Source: Amarolinea aalborgensis (GTDB lineage Bacteria; Chloroflexota; Anaerolineae; SSC4; Amarolineaceae). Taken from it: a stretch of 64,000 nucleotides of DNA. Of this stretch, positions 35,331 to 43,693 are shown piece after piece (within the stretch, counting starts at the first letter, position 1; every line of letters starts with the position of its first letter). The position numbers and the translations under genes are program-made. The notes beneath the pieces were generated by a model, which saw nothing but the letters and a program-made list of their open reading frames with translations, was not told the DNA's origin and made no database searches. The stretch spans positions 251,013-315,012 of the forward strand of contig NZ_UETR01000006.1 of assembly GCF_900491745.1 (NCBI RefSeq), in the 5' to 3' direction.

Positions 35331-35368
35331 AAAAGACCCTTCAGGTCCCGTGACCTGAAGGGTCTTTT
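35331..35368 (+). terminator. Terminator after ppdK
   Basis: Perfect 17-bp stem AAAAGACCCTTCAGGTC / GACCTGAAGGGTCTTTT with a 4-base loop; T-run included in the stem end. Confidence 0.85.
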
Positions 35369-35388
35369 ATATGATTGGAGAGAGAACC

Positions 35389-36093
35389 ATGAGAAACCGT
35401 TTGCCGCCCCTCAAATTGACACCTATCGCCCTCGCGCTGGCAAGCCTGCTTTGGCTCACTGCGTGCAACAGCCAGGCCCCCACGCCGGCGGCTGGCGTAT
35501 CACCCGCAGCCACGCCGACAACGGCGGCCCAGGCGCCCGCCGCAACGCTCGTCCCAACCGCCATGCCCGCGGCGGCCACGCCGACATCGGCGACGCAGGC
35601 GCCCGCGTCCACGTGCAAAAGCCCCGCGTCCTTGACTCCGGAACTGACCGAAGGGCCTTACTTCAAAGCCAATTCGCCTGAGCGCGCGTCGCTACTGGAG
35701 GCGGGCACGGCCGGAACTAAATTAGTGTTGAGCGGCTCTGTCTTCACGACCGATTGCCAGCCGGTTGCTCATGCCTTGTTGGACTTTTGGCAGGCGGACG
35801 CCAACGGGCAGTACGACAACACGGGTTACACGCTGCGTGGGCATCAGTACACCGATGCGGCCGGTCATTACCAACTGACCACGGTGGTGCCTGGCCTTTA
35901 CCCTGGCCGCACGGAGCACATTCACCTCAAGGTGCAAGCGCCAGGCGGGCCGATCATCACGAGTCAGCTCTTCTTCCCAGGCGTGCCTAACAACAGCGAA
36001 GACGGCATTTTTGACCCCAAAATGCTGCTGACCGTGCAAGAGACCAGCGACGGCTTGACTGCGACCTTCGATTTTGTTGTGAAGACGAAATAG
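35389..36093 (+). CDS. Intradiol ring-cleavage dioxygenase-like lipoprotein
   Basis: 234 residues from ATG 35389 (GGAGAG upstream). A lipoprotein signal ends LWLTAC (Cys26), followed by a 55-residue Pro/Thr/Ala linker, then a dioxygenase beta-sandwich: LTEGPYF, DFWQADANGQYDN, FTDAAGHYQL-like, and PGRTEHIHLKV, which supply the Tyr/Tyr/His/His Fe(III) ligands. Similar extracytoplasmic proteins cleave catechol-like or protein-bound aromatic substrates, but the substrate here is unknown. It may be co-transcribed with the hydrolase downstream (29-bp gap). Confidence 0.85.
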   Translation: MRNRLPPLKLTPIALALASLLWLTACNSQAPTPAAGVSPAATPTTAAQAPAATLVPTAMPAAATPTSATQAPASTCKSPASLTPELTEGPYFKANSPERASLLEAGTAGTKLVLSGSVFTTDCQPVAHALLDFWQADANGQYDNTGYTLRGHQYTDAAGHYQLTTVVPGLYPGRTEHIHLKVQAPGGPIITSQLFFPGVPNNSEDGIFDPKMLLTVQETSDGLTATFDFVVKTK

Positions 36094-36122
36094 GGCGAAC
36101 GAACATGTTGAAGGACTGTTCC

Positions 36123-37007
36123 ATGACTGAACCGATCTGGATGCGTTTGCGCGACGGTCGAATGCTCGCCTATGCCTCGTATGGCGACCCCGACGGCCAT
36201 CCCGTACTCTTCTTTCATGGCCTTCCCAGCTGCCGGTTGATGCACCCGGATGCGGAGCTTTCCCGCGCGCTCGGTGTGCGTCTCCTGGTGGCTGACCGGC
36301 CTGGTTTCGGCCGCTCTGATCCGAAACCAGGCCGGTCGCTGCTGGACTGGGCTGACGATGTCGCCGACTTTGCCGACGCACTCAAGCTGCAGCAATTTGC
36401 CGTCGTGGGCGCCTCCGGCGGCGGGCCTTTTGTGGCCGCCTGCGCCTACAGGCTGGCGGACAGAATACCTCGCGCGGCCATCCTCGGCGGTTCAGGGCCG
36501 ATTGATGCGCCAGGCGCGCTCGCGGGGATCGCGCGCGAACGCCGCATCGGATACTGGCTTGCGCGCCACGCGCCTGCGCTTTTCGGCCTGACGATTCGCT
36601 GGCGCGGCGACCCACGGCGCGATCCCGAGAAATTCTTCGCCAACTTCACGCGCCACAATCCGCCATCTGACCAGGCTCTGCTGGCGCGCCCCGCTGTGCG
36701 GGCGATGTTCCTGGCGAGCTATGCGGAATCCACGCGCCAGGGCCTGGACTCCTTTGCCTGGGAGGTGCAGCTCGTTGCGCAGCCCTGGGGTTTTCGACTT
36801 GAGGACATACGCACGCCGATCACGCTGTGGCATGGCGAAGACGACAACTCCACGCCCATCGGCATGGCGCGCGCAATGGCGCAGGCCATGCCGAACTCGA
36901 CGCTGCGCATTCTGCCCGCGGTGGGGCATCTTCTTTTCTTGTCGCATTGGCAGGAAATCGTCGCGGATTTGCTCATCCCACGGGAACAACATGCAGAGGC
37001 AAGGTAA
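36123..37007 (+). CDS. Alpha/beta-fold hydrolase
   Basis: 294 residues. Nucleophile elbow GASGGGP (Ser98), oxyanion HGLPSCR, acid Asp in WHGEDDNSTP and His in VGHLLFL complete the catalytic triad. The start at 36123 follows GAAGGA; an ATG at 36105 is an alternative. Esterase or haloperoxidase-like activity is possible, but no substrate can be named. A terminator follows 44 bp after the stop. Confidence 0.85.
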   Translation: MTEPIWMRLRDGRMLAYASYGDPDGHPVLFFHGLPSCRLMHPDAELSRALGVRLLVADRPGFGRSDPKPGRSLLDWADDVADFADALKLQQFAVVGASGGGPFVAACAYRLADRIPRAAILGGSGPIDAPGALAGIARERRIGYWLARHAPALFGLTIRWRGDPRRDPEKFFANFTRHNPPSDQALLARPAVRAMFLASYAESTRQGLDSFAWEVQLVAQPWGFRLEDIRTPITLWHGEDDNSTPIGMARAMAQAMPNSTLRILPAVGHLLFLSHWQEIVADLLIPREQHAEAR

Positions 37008-37050
37008 GTTCGAGGGGCGGACATGCCCAACAGGAAAAGCGCCGCAAAGA

Positions 37051-37087
37051 AAACCGGAGGTGGATCAACATCCACCTCCGGTTTTTT
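37051..37087. terminator. Terminator after the hydrolase gene
   Basis: 15-bp perfect stem AAACCGGAGGTGGAT / ATCCACCTCCGGTTT, 4-base loop, then TTT. It also lies 24 bp after the convergent lipoprotein gene. Confidence 0.8.
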
Positions 37088-37110
37088 CGTCTAGATCGCT
37101 CCGTCGCGCT

Positions 37111-37611
37111 TCAGTCGCCCACCCAGACAGCCACGCTGCCGGTGGCGTCGCCGGCCGTGGCCTCCACCAACCAACAGCCGGTCTGCGGGAAGGTCCACCC
37201 AGATGGGTAATCGGGATAGTCCGGCGACATGGAATCCTCACGGTCCTGCGTCAGCACCTCGCCGCCGCCGAAGCGCTCGGCCTTGAACTGCATGATGCCC
37301 CGGAAGTCATTCTGCGGCAGCCACAGAATCCTGATTGGCTCATTGACCTTGAAGGTCATTTCGTAGGATCGAATGCAAAACGCGCCGCCGCAGGCTTGAT
37401 AGCTGTCGAGCGCGGCCAGCGGGCACGCTGCCTGTTCGCGCGGCTGAGATAGGTTCAGATCAGACGGAATGCCCTCGAAGACCCGACCAACGGCGTCTCC
37501 TGCCGCGGGCGCAGACGCCTGGTTTGGTGGAGCCAGGGTAGGCACACTGCAACTAGCTATCACAACGGCGAGAATCGCAAGCAGTAATCCCTGTAACACA
37601 ATGCGCTTCAT
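37111..37611 (-). CDS. Lipoprotein of unknown function
   Basis: 166 residues with a lipoprotein signal (LLAILAVVIASC, Cys21). The mature part has four cysteines in spacing suggestive of two disulfides (CPLAAL, CGGAFC, GCWLVE) and a beta-rich C-terminus ending TGSVAVWVGD. No family was recognised. It follows the kelch gene in the same direction. Confidence 0.65.
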   Translation of the reverse strand: MKRIVLQGLLLAILAVVIASCSVPTLAPPNQASAPAAGDAVGRVFEGIPSDLNLSQPREQAACPLAALDSYQACGGAFCIRSYEMTFKVNEPIRILWLPQNDFRGIMQFKAERFGGGEVLTQDREDSMSPDYPDYPSGWTFPQTGCWLVEATAGDATGSVAVWVGD

Positions 37612-37684
37612 CGAAATGCCTCCCTTGACGCCAGTCGCGCTCCGACCCGTGGTCGGTCACGCGGCGCTGGCGTTTGCCTCGAGT

Positions 37685-39520
37685 CTACTGGCCCCACGCC
37701 GCGGCGACGATTTGCACGTCCGCGATGTTGATCACGTTGTTCCCGTCCTGGTTGAAGTCAGCCTCGAAGTAGCCAAGCGTTACCTGATCCAACCAGGCCT
37801 GCGCAGTCAGCGCAATATCCGTCACATCAACAGCTCCGCCCGAACAATTCACGTCGGCCAAACGGCAGCTGCCGCCCGGATCAGGCCCACCCACGGTTGA
37901 GAAACGATTGGCGCTGGCCCAGTCGCTGGCGCCGCAGGCATTGACGGCTCGCGCCCGCCAGTGCAGCACGCGTGAAGCATGCAGCAGGGACGACACGCTC
38001 CAACTCGTCCCATACTGGCCACTGGGGTTGGCGATCACGGCGGCAAAGTTCCTATCTTCGGCCACCTGGACATCATAGGTCGTGGCGTTGGCGGTTGCGG
38101 CCCAGGTCATGGTGGCATTGAGCGGGACGTTGGTGGCATTGTCGGCCGGGGTCGTGAGGTTTGGCGCGCCCGGCGCAGCCGTCACCACCTGCAGCACGAC
38201 GTTGGTTGTCTGCGTGCTGCTGCCGTCGCTGCCTTGCACGGTGATGGTGTAGCTGCCGGGCGCCGCGCCGCCGCCTACGCTGAGGGTCAGTTGGGCGCTG
38301 CCAGGCACCTGGACGGGGTTCGGGTTGAATTGGGCCGTGACGCCGCCCGGCAGATTGAGCGCGCTCAGGGTAACGCTGCCGGTGTAACCATTGACACCCT
38401 GCAGGCTCAGCTGGTACACGGCGTCGCCCGCGCCGCAGGTCGAAGCGGTTGGCGTTGCGCTTTGCACCGCAAAGCTCTGATCATAGGAATAGCACTCGTT
38501 CGTCTGGCACAGGCCAGAATCCACGTCGCAGGCCGTGCCGGCGCGGTAGAAATCAAAGCCGCCGATGGCGCAAACGAATCCTCCGGCCGTGCCTGCGCCC
38601 AACAAGCGCCGCGCCACATTCAGTGAAGGCCATGCGCTCCACTGGCTGCCGTTGAAGCTGTCCACACTGTTGAGCACGCTGTTGCTGGACGCGAAGCCGC
38701 CGCCAATTGCCAGCAGCGCGCCGCCCGCTGTCGCCCCGGCTGCCAGGTTGCGATCAGTGGTCATCGTGGCGGCCTGCGTGGACCAGGTATTGGTTGAGGG
38801 GTTGTAGGCGACGACCGAGTTCAGAGCCGGCGCGGTGTTATTGGTGTCGCCGCCGGCGACCAGGAAAAGTCCGTTGGCAAAGAAGCCCATCGCGCCATAG
38901 CGCGCGGCCGGCAAATTGGGCAGCGCTGTCCACGCATTGCTTGTGGCGTTGTAGACATAGGCCTTGTTGCTGATCGCGGTGCTGGTGCTCGTGCCGCTCA
39001 CGCCGCCAGCCACATACACCAGGTTGTTGGCTGCATCGCACGCCACCGCCTGCAGGACAGGCACCGGCGTGCCAGGGTAGTTGGCGCCGGTGCTCCAGGT
39101 ATTGCTGCTGATGGTGTAAATCCACAAGGTGGCTAGAAATGTCGGCGCCGAATAAGTGCCGCCCTGGCCGTTGGGGACGTAGATTTTGCCGTTCATCGCG
39201 CAGCCGCTGAGATCGCGCGCCGCCGTGGGCAAAGCAGCCCCGGTTGACCAGGTATCGGCGCCGGGGTCATAAATTTCAACGACATTCGACACGACGTAAT
39301 CGGTGCCGCTGCGTGACTCGCCGCCAATGGCCCAAATGCGCGCGCCGTCCCCCACAACCGCCAGGCGGTCGCGTGCTGTGGGCATAGGCGCCTTGAGAGT
39401 CCACACGCCTTGTACCGCGTTGGGATTCACCGCTTCGTTGGCGCTGGCGGCGGGCGCCATGACAGCGCCCAAAAGACAAGCGACGATCAACCACCATCCC
39501 CTGGCTCGTTGTCGAATCAC
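37685..39520 (-). CDS. Secreted kelch-repeat protein with Ig-like and dockerin-like domains
   Basis: 611 residues from GTG 39520, which follows GGAGG; a longer in-frame ATG (39598) lacks a site. A signal peptide (GWWLIVACLLGAVMAPAASA) leads to about six kelch blades (repeated GG...YDP..NTWST), an Ig-like region (about 375-470), a fibronectin-like region, and a C-terminal dockerin-like pair (DVNCSGGAVDVTDIALTAQAW and DGNNVINIADVQIVAAAWG). A carbohydrate or cell-surface binding role is likely. Its promoter is covered by a palindrome at 39572-39587. Confidence 0.85.
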   Translation of the reverse strand: MIRQRARGWWLIVACLLGAVMAPAASANEAVNPNAVQGVWTLKAPMPTARDRLAVVGDGARIWAIGGESRSGTDYVVSNVVEIYDPGADTWSTGAALPTAARDLSGCAMNGKIYVPNGQGGTYSAPTFLATLWIYTISSNTWSTGANYPGTPVPVLQAVACDAANNLVYVAGGVSGTSTSTAISNKAYVYNATSNAWTALPNLPAARYGAMGFFANGLFLVAGGDTNNTAPALNSVVAYNPSTNTWSTQAATMTTDRNLAAGATAGGALLAIGGGFASSNSVLNSVDSFNGSQWSAWPSLNVARRLLGAGTAGGFVCAIGGFDFYRAGTACDVDSGLCQTNECYSYDQSFAVQSATPTASTCGAGDAVYQLSLQGVNGYTGSVTLSALNLPGGVTAQFNPNPVQVPGSAQLTLSVGGGAAPGSYTITVQGSDGSSTQTTNVVLQVVTAAPGAPNLTTPADNATNVPLNATMTWAATANATTYDVQVAEDRNFAAVIANPSGQYGTSWSVSSLLHASRVLHWRARAVNACGASDWASANRFSTVGGPDPGGSCRLADVNCSGGAVDVTDIALTAQAWLDQVTLGYFEADFNQDGNNVINIADVQIVAAAWGQ

Positions 39521-39569
39521 AGTGGTACCTCCACAAGGCAATATCTTGGCATGGGAACTTGAGGCGTTC

Positions 39570-39598
39570 AGTGTAACACACGTTACATCGAACAGCAA
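39570..39598 (-). promoter_or_regulatory. Promoter of the kelch gene overlapped by an operator
   Basis: Minus strand TTGCTG, 17-bp spacer, TACACT. The palindrome TGTAAC-ACAC-GTTACA (39572-39587) overlaps the -10 box and spacer, the classic place for a repressor. Confidence 0.6.
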
Positions 39599-39642
39599 TT
39601 TCGCACAGGTTGCGCTTAAAGGATAGGCAGAAATGACAAACC

Positions 39643-39662
39643 AGGAAGTAAGATTACTTCCT
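39643..39662. promoter_or_regulatory. Perfect 20-bp palindrome upstream of the kelch promoter
   Basis: AGGAAGTAA-GA-TTACTTCCT, perfect 9-bp arms, 45 bp upstream of the -35 box. Its role is unknown; it may be a regulator site. Confidence 0.45.
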
Positions 39663-39670
39663 GTATATCA

Positions 39671-39703
39671 AAAACCCAGGCCCTGTTCAGAGGCCTGGGT
39701 TTT
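39671..39703 (-). terminator. Terminator after the repeat lipoprotein gene
   Basis: AAAACCCAGGCC / GGCCTGGGTTTT, 12-bp perfect stem, 9-base loop; minus-strand exit is TTTTTGATAT, 30 bp after the stop at 39733. Confidence 0.7.
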
Positions 39704-39732
39704 GACTTGCGCGGCGGGGCGGGCTGGCGTGG

Positions 39733-41052
39733 CTATTTGGTTACAGCAAAATCTGCCGTGGCTTTGATCATGCCATCGGGCGTAGAAGCAATCCAGGTCA
39801 GCGCCGATTCGCTGACGGCCGTCCCGTTGGGCCATGTCGCCGGCACAGTCACACTCACATCGAAAGCGCCGAATCCACCGACCACCGTGGCGGCATACAC
39901 CTGGGCTGCGTCGAACGGCACGGAAGCCGAGGCCAGGTGTATGTTGACCTTCTTGCCGAGGGGCCAATTTTCGCCATGCAGTTTGACGATGGATTGCAGG
40001 GCGCCGCTGCTCGGCTGCGCTTGCAGGGTGGGCGTCAGCTTGCTGTCGCTGGGCGGCAGTGTGCTCTTGAGCGACAAATAAACCTCATTGACCCAGGCCA
40101 GCAGCGCGTTGATGTCGGCCGTAGATGCTTTGGCCTGCCCCTGGCCCTTGAAAGTCAGCGTTTGCAGCATGGCATCGGCCTGGGCTGGGTCTTTCATCTG
40201 ATAATCAATCGGCGCAAACTGGGCCAGCCAGATCTGCAGCTGCGCCTGCTGGTCGGCGTCAAGGCTCGCGCGCATGGCCCCTGCGGTCTGGTTGCCTTTG
40301 CAGCTCGTACCCGTAATCGCGCCGGCGCTGGTAATGCTCAAATCATCGCAGAAACCGGCAATGCCGCCTTCGCGATGCCACGTCAGCACCGTTTCGGTAC
40401 GCGGCGCCACCACGGACACCGTCCCTTCCTGGTTTGTGCGCACCTCGTGCATTTCACCGCCCACATCGAGCGTCACGCGGAAGCCAGGCACCAGCGCTTC
40501 GGTGCATTTTGTGTCCGCCTGATAGACTTCCAAACAGCCGTCGCGCCAGGTGACCGGCTCGACCGCCACGACCTTCGCAGCGGCCGCTGACTTGCCCAGG
40601 CTGGCTGCCAGCTTCTCTTGCGCAGCCCGCACCGCGGGGTTCATAGTGGTCGCCACGGCCGGTCGCACGACTGAGCCGGTCATGTTGGTGCGATATTCAT
40701 AGGGTTGGCCGCCGGCTTCCAGCATGACCTGATAGCCCGGCACGATGACCTGCGTGCACATTTCGCCGGGTTGTTCGAGTTCCAGGCAGCCGTTGCGCCA
40801 CTGCATGGGCTTCACATCGGTGATCGTGATATCGGCCTCTGACACGCCCAACGCCGCGGCCAGGGTTTGCCGCGCCAGCGTCGCCGCCGCGGGCGCGACC
40901 CCGCGGTCGGTGGTTGGCGTGGACGGCGGCTTGTCAGGCCCGGCCGTAGGCTTCTCGCGCACCGGCGCTTGCGGCGCGCAGGCGCTCAGCATCAGCGCGA
41001 TGAGCAGGATCACCAGCGCCGCGCGGGCGCTTCGTTCGTTGATATGCTTCAT
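39733..41052 (-). CDS. Lipoprotein with duplicated 'WxxGCLE' domain
   Basis: 439 residues from ATG 41052, preceded by GGGAGAGAG. Lipoprotein signal LIALMLSAC (Cys25). Two tandem copies of one domain: copy 1 with MQWRNGCLELEQPGEMCTQVIVPGY, copy 2 with VTWRDGCLEVYQADTKCTEALVPGF, each ending YRTNMTGSV-like. A middle protease-inhibitor-like region and a C-terminal Ig/IPT-like sandwich follow. The paired cysteines in each copy would form disulfides outside the cell. Function unknown; the repeat is common in secreted proteins of related bacteria, from memory. Confidence 0.75.
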   Translation of the reverse strand: MKHINERSARAALVILLIALMLSACAPQAPVREKPTAGPDKPPSTPTTDRGVAPAAATLARQTLAAALGVSEADITITDVKPMQWRNGCLELEQPGEMCTQVIVPGYQVMLEAGGQPYEYRTNMTGSVVRPAVATTMNPAVRAAQEKLAASLGKSAAAAKVVAVEPVTWRDGCLEVYQADTKCTEALVPGFRVTLDVGGEMHEVRTNQEGTVSVVAPRTETVLTWHREGGIAGFCDDLSITSAGAITGTSCKGNQTAGAMRASLDADQQAQLQIWLAQFAPIDYQMKDPAQADAMLQTLTFKGQGQAKASTADINALLAWVNEVYLSLKSTLPPSDSKLTPTLQAQPSSGALQSIVKLHGENWPLGKKVNIHLASASVPFDAAQVYAATVVGGFGAFDVSVTVPATWPNGTAVSESALTWIASTPDGMIKATADFAVTK

Positions 41053-41363
41053 GACACTCTCTCCCTTCATCCACAAAAAGTCGAAGCATGTGCGCTGCCG
41101 GCGCAGCACGCTTCGATTGACTCTATTATGGTCGCGCGCGCCGCAGTATACATCCGATGCGCGCACCATTTTCTCTACGCCAAATAGCGCATTTGTTGAT
41201 ATGAGGGATAAATAGCAATCAACCGCAAGTTGTGTTATGATGCAAGTATCCGTGACGCGAGTTTACCACAAAACAAAAGCAAACTCCAAAAGCACGGCAA
41301 TTCCAATGACACAGCCTGGGCGTCAGCCGCTACAGTCGGATTATCTCAAGGGGAGTCATCATC
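41053..41363. other. Intergenic region with a hairpin
   Basis: A stem opening TCGAAGC and closing GCTTCGA, with inner GC-rich pairing (41081-41116), lies in the 5' untranslated region of the lipoprotein gene. On the plus strand TATGAT at 41236 is a possible -10 for the Nif3-like gene, but the -35 is poor. I see no gene here. Confidence 0.4.
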
Positions 41364-42119
41364 GTGCTCAAGAGCGAACTCGTTGCCTATCTGGACGCGT
41401 TTCTCCACATCAACGAAGTGAGGGATTATGGCTTGCAGGGGCTGCAGGTGGAAGCCGGCGGCGACGAGGTGAACACCCTGGCCTTCAGCACCGATTCAGC
41501 TTGGCCTTGCATTGCCAGCGCTCAGCACGCCGGCGCGCAGATGTTGATTGTGCACCACGGTCTGTTTTGGGGCCACGAGCAGCTGCTGCGCGGCCCGTTT
41601 GGCGCGCGCGTACGCCGTCTGTTCGAGGCAGGCCTTTCGCTTTACGCCGCGCACCTGGCGCTTGATGCTCATCCAGACGTAGGCAACAATGCCGAACTGG
41701 CGCGGCTGTTCAACATCACCGTGACGCGCTGGTGGGGCGATGCAAAAGGCACGTTGATTGGCGTCCTGGGCGCCGCGCCCGCCGGTTTGACGCTGGCTGC
41801 GCTGTCGGCCCAAGTCGGTTCTCGTTTGAACACCACACCGCGCGTCCAGGGGTTTGGCCCGGCAGAGGTGCAGCAGGTGGCGATCGTTTCTGGTTCCGGC
41901 GCGTCCTTTGCCGCCGAAGCCAAAGCCCTCGGCGCCGACACCTTCATCACCGGCGAGACGTCGCATGTGGACTTCTACGCCGCGCAGGACCTTGGGATCA
42001 ACCTGATCTATGCGGGGCATTATGCCACCGAAACCGTCGGTCTCAAGGCGCTGGCGCGCCACCTGGGCGCTCGCTTTCCCGTGCGCACGGTTTGGCTTGA
42101 CCATCCTACAGGGTTGTAG
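41364..42119 (+). CDS. Nif3-like dinuclear metal-centre protein
   Basis: 251 residues, GTG start preceded by AAGGGGAG. Family motifs: IVHHGLFWG (metal-binding histidines), AAHLALDAHPDVGNN and GETSHVDFY, spaced as in single-domain Nif3/YbgI proteins, which are probably GTP-cyclohydrolase-related metal hydrolases of unsettled function. It lacks the PII-like insert of the longer form. It is monocistronic. Confidence 0.9.
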   Translation: MLKSELVAYLDAFLHINEVRDYGLQGLQVEAGGDEVNTLAFSTDSAWPCIASAQHAGAQMLIVHHGLFWGHEQLLRGPFGARVRRLFEAGLSLYAAHLALDAHPDVGNNAELARLFNITVTRWWGDAKGTLIGVLGAAPAGLTLAALSAQVGSRLNTTPRVQGFGPAEVQQVAIVSGSGASFAAEAKALGADTFITGETSHVDFYAAQDLGINLIYAGHYATETVGLKALARHLGARFPVRTVWLDHPTGL

Positions 42120-42151
42120 CGACGCCGCGCTGCGCCGACAAGACAGCGAGT

Positions 42152-42180
42152 TTGAGATTTTTGCACGAATCGGCTATAAT
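42152..42180 (+). promoter_or_regulatory. Promoter of the envelope glycan/radA operon
   Basis: TTGAGA, 17-bp spacer, TATAAT (perfect -10), 49 bp before the first gene of a six-gene run. Confidence 0.75.
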
Positions 42181-42228
42181 CGCGATCAGTGGACAGTACG
42201 AAATCTACCGGGGAGGCCTGGTATTGGT

Positions 42229-42525
42229 GTGACAGCGCCCGAAATTGAAGTTCTGTTTGCCAGCGTTGGCCTGGAACGTGCGCCGCAGCCGCGTTTGGCG
42301 CCGGTCATCTTCTCGGCTGATTTTCAATTGGTGCGTTGGCGCCTGCTCAACTTGCAGCGCCAGTACCAGGTTGACAATGCGGCCGAGTTAGCCGAGAAAG
42401 CATGCGCGCAAGCCAATGCACGCGCCGATAAGGCCACGCTCTCTGCCATGTGGAAAGACCTGACCGAGTGGCAAGAACTGGAGCAAAGGGCCGTCGCGTT
42501 GTGGCAGCGGCTCTACGCACACTAA
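42229..42525 (+). CDS. Small helical protein, first gene of the glycan operon
   Basis: 98 residues from GTG 42229; the promoter's expected transcript start at about 42187 rules out the longer frame upstream. GGGGAGG lies somewhat far (about 12 bp) from the GTG. Sequence is helical (QLVRWRLLNLQRQYQVDNAAELAEKACAQANARADKATL); no family recognised. It is 6 bp from the first glycosyltransferase. Confidence 0.5.
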   Translation: MTAPEIEVLFASVGLERAPQPRLAPVIFSADFQLVRWRLLNLQRQYQVDNAAELAEKACAQANARADKATLSAMWKDLTEWQELEQRAVALWQRLYAH

Positions 42526-42531
42526 ACTGTT

Positions 42532-43671
42532 ATGCATGTCGTCATGATATCCAAGGCGGTCGTGGTTGGGGCTTATCAGCGCAAGCTGGAAGAACTTTCG
42601 CTTCTGCCTGGTATGCGTCTGACCGTTTTGGCGCCGCCCGGTTGGCGCGACAGCCGCGGTCATATCCGACTGGAGCGGGCGCATGTCAATGGTTACGAGC
42701 TGCTGGAAACGCCGCTGGTTTTCAATGGGCATTTCCATATTCATTTTTACCCGCGGCTGGCCTCCCACTTGACTGCCTTACGCCCCGACCTGATCCACAT
42801 GGATGAAGAACCGTGTAATCTGGCAACTTTCCATGCTGTATGGCTGGCGCAGCAGTTTGGCGCGCCAGCCTGTTTCTTCACCTGGCAGAATCTGTATCGC
42901 GCCTATCCGCCGCCGTTTCGTTGGTTCGAGCAGTATGTCTTTCGCCACATACGCCATGCCCTGGCGGGCAACGCCGAAGCGATTGACATCCTGCGCCGTA
43001 AAGGCTACCAGGGGCCCGTGACCCTCGCGCCGCAGTTTGGGGTAGACCCGCGAATTTTTCGACCGCTGACTCGGCCGCCCTCGCCGCGTTTTGTGATCGG
43101 CTATGCCGGCGGCCTGGTGCCAGAAAAAGGCGTTGATCTGCTGTTGAAAGCGGTTGCCGATCTGTCCGACGTGGAGGTGCGCCTGGCCGGCAGCGGCGCA
43201 CAGCAGCCTTCTCTGGTCGCGCTGGCGCAGCAGTTGGGACTGGGCCAACGCGTCCAGTTCTTGCCTCGGCTGACATCTACCGCTATGCCCGATTTCTATG
43301 CACAATTGGACGCCCTGGTGCTGCCTTCACGCACCGCCCCGAACTGGAAAGAGCAATTTGGCCGCGTTCTCATCGAGGCGATGGCGTGCGGCGTACCGGT
43401 GATCGGCGCGGCCAGCGGCGAAATTCCGCAAGTGATTGGCGATGCCGGGCTGGTCTTCCCGGAAGGAGATGTCTTAGCCTTACGCGGCTGCCTGCGACGT
43501 CTGCAGCAAGACGCTGCGCTGCGGCGCGAGTTAGCGCTGCGGGGACGCGCCAGGGTTCTGGCTCATTACACGCAGGCGCGCATTGCAGCCCTGACCTACA
43601 GCGTCTACCAGCAAATGTTGGCCGCTGCTGCGCCGTCGGCTTCAGGGCTGGCGATTGGCGCCAGTTCCTAA
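42532..43671 (+). CDS. Glycosyltransferase family 4 (GT-B)
   Basis: 379 residues. GT4 signature EQFGRVLIEAMACGVPVIG (E-x7-E) and GYAGGLVPEKGVDLLLKAV are present, and the N-terminal Rossmann half starts VVMISKAVVVGAYQRKLEEL. It transfers an activated sugar in envelope polysaccharide or glycolipid synthesis; the exact substrate is not predictable. It is the second gene in the operon. Confidence 0.9.
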   Translation: MHVVMISKAVVVGAYQRKLEELSLLPGMRLTVLAPPGWRDSRGHIRLERAHVNGYELLETPLVFNGHFHIHFYPRLASHLTALRPDLIHMDEEPCNLATFHAVWLAQQFGAPACFFTWQNLYRAYPPPFRWFEQYVFRHIRHALAGNAEAIDILRRKGYQGPVTLAPQFGVDPRIFRPLTRPPSPRFVIGYAGGLVPEKGVDLLLKAVADLSDVEVRLAGSGAQQPSLVALAQQLGLGQRVQFLPRLTSTAMPDFYAQLDALVLPSRTAPNWKEQFGRVLIEAMACGVPVIGAASGEIPQVIGDAGLVFPEGDVLALRGCLRRLQQDAALRRELALRGRARVLAHYTQARIAALTYSVYQQMLAAAAPSASGLAIGASS

Positions 43672-43693
43672 CCCCTGGTTCGAGCGCAAATCT

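Noticed and set aside
35389..36093. Intradiol dioxygenase as part of a catechol pathway
   Set aside because: It has a lipoprotein signal and no pathway neighbours, so a soluble catabolic enzyme is unlikely.
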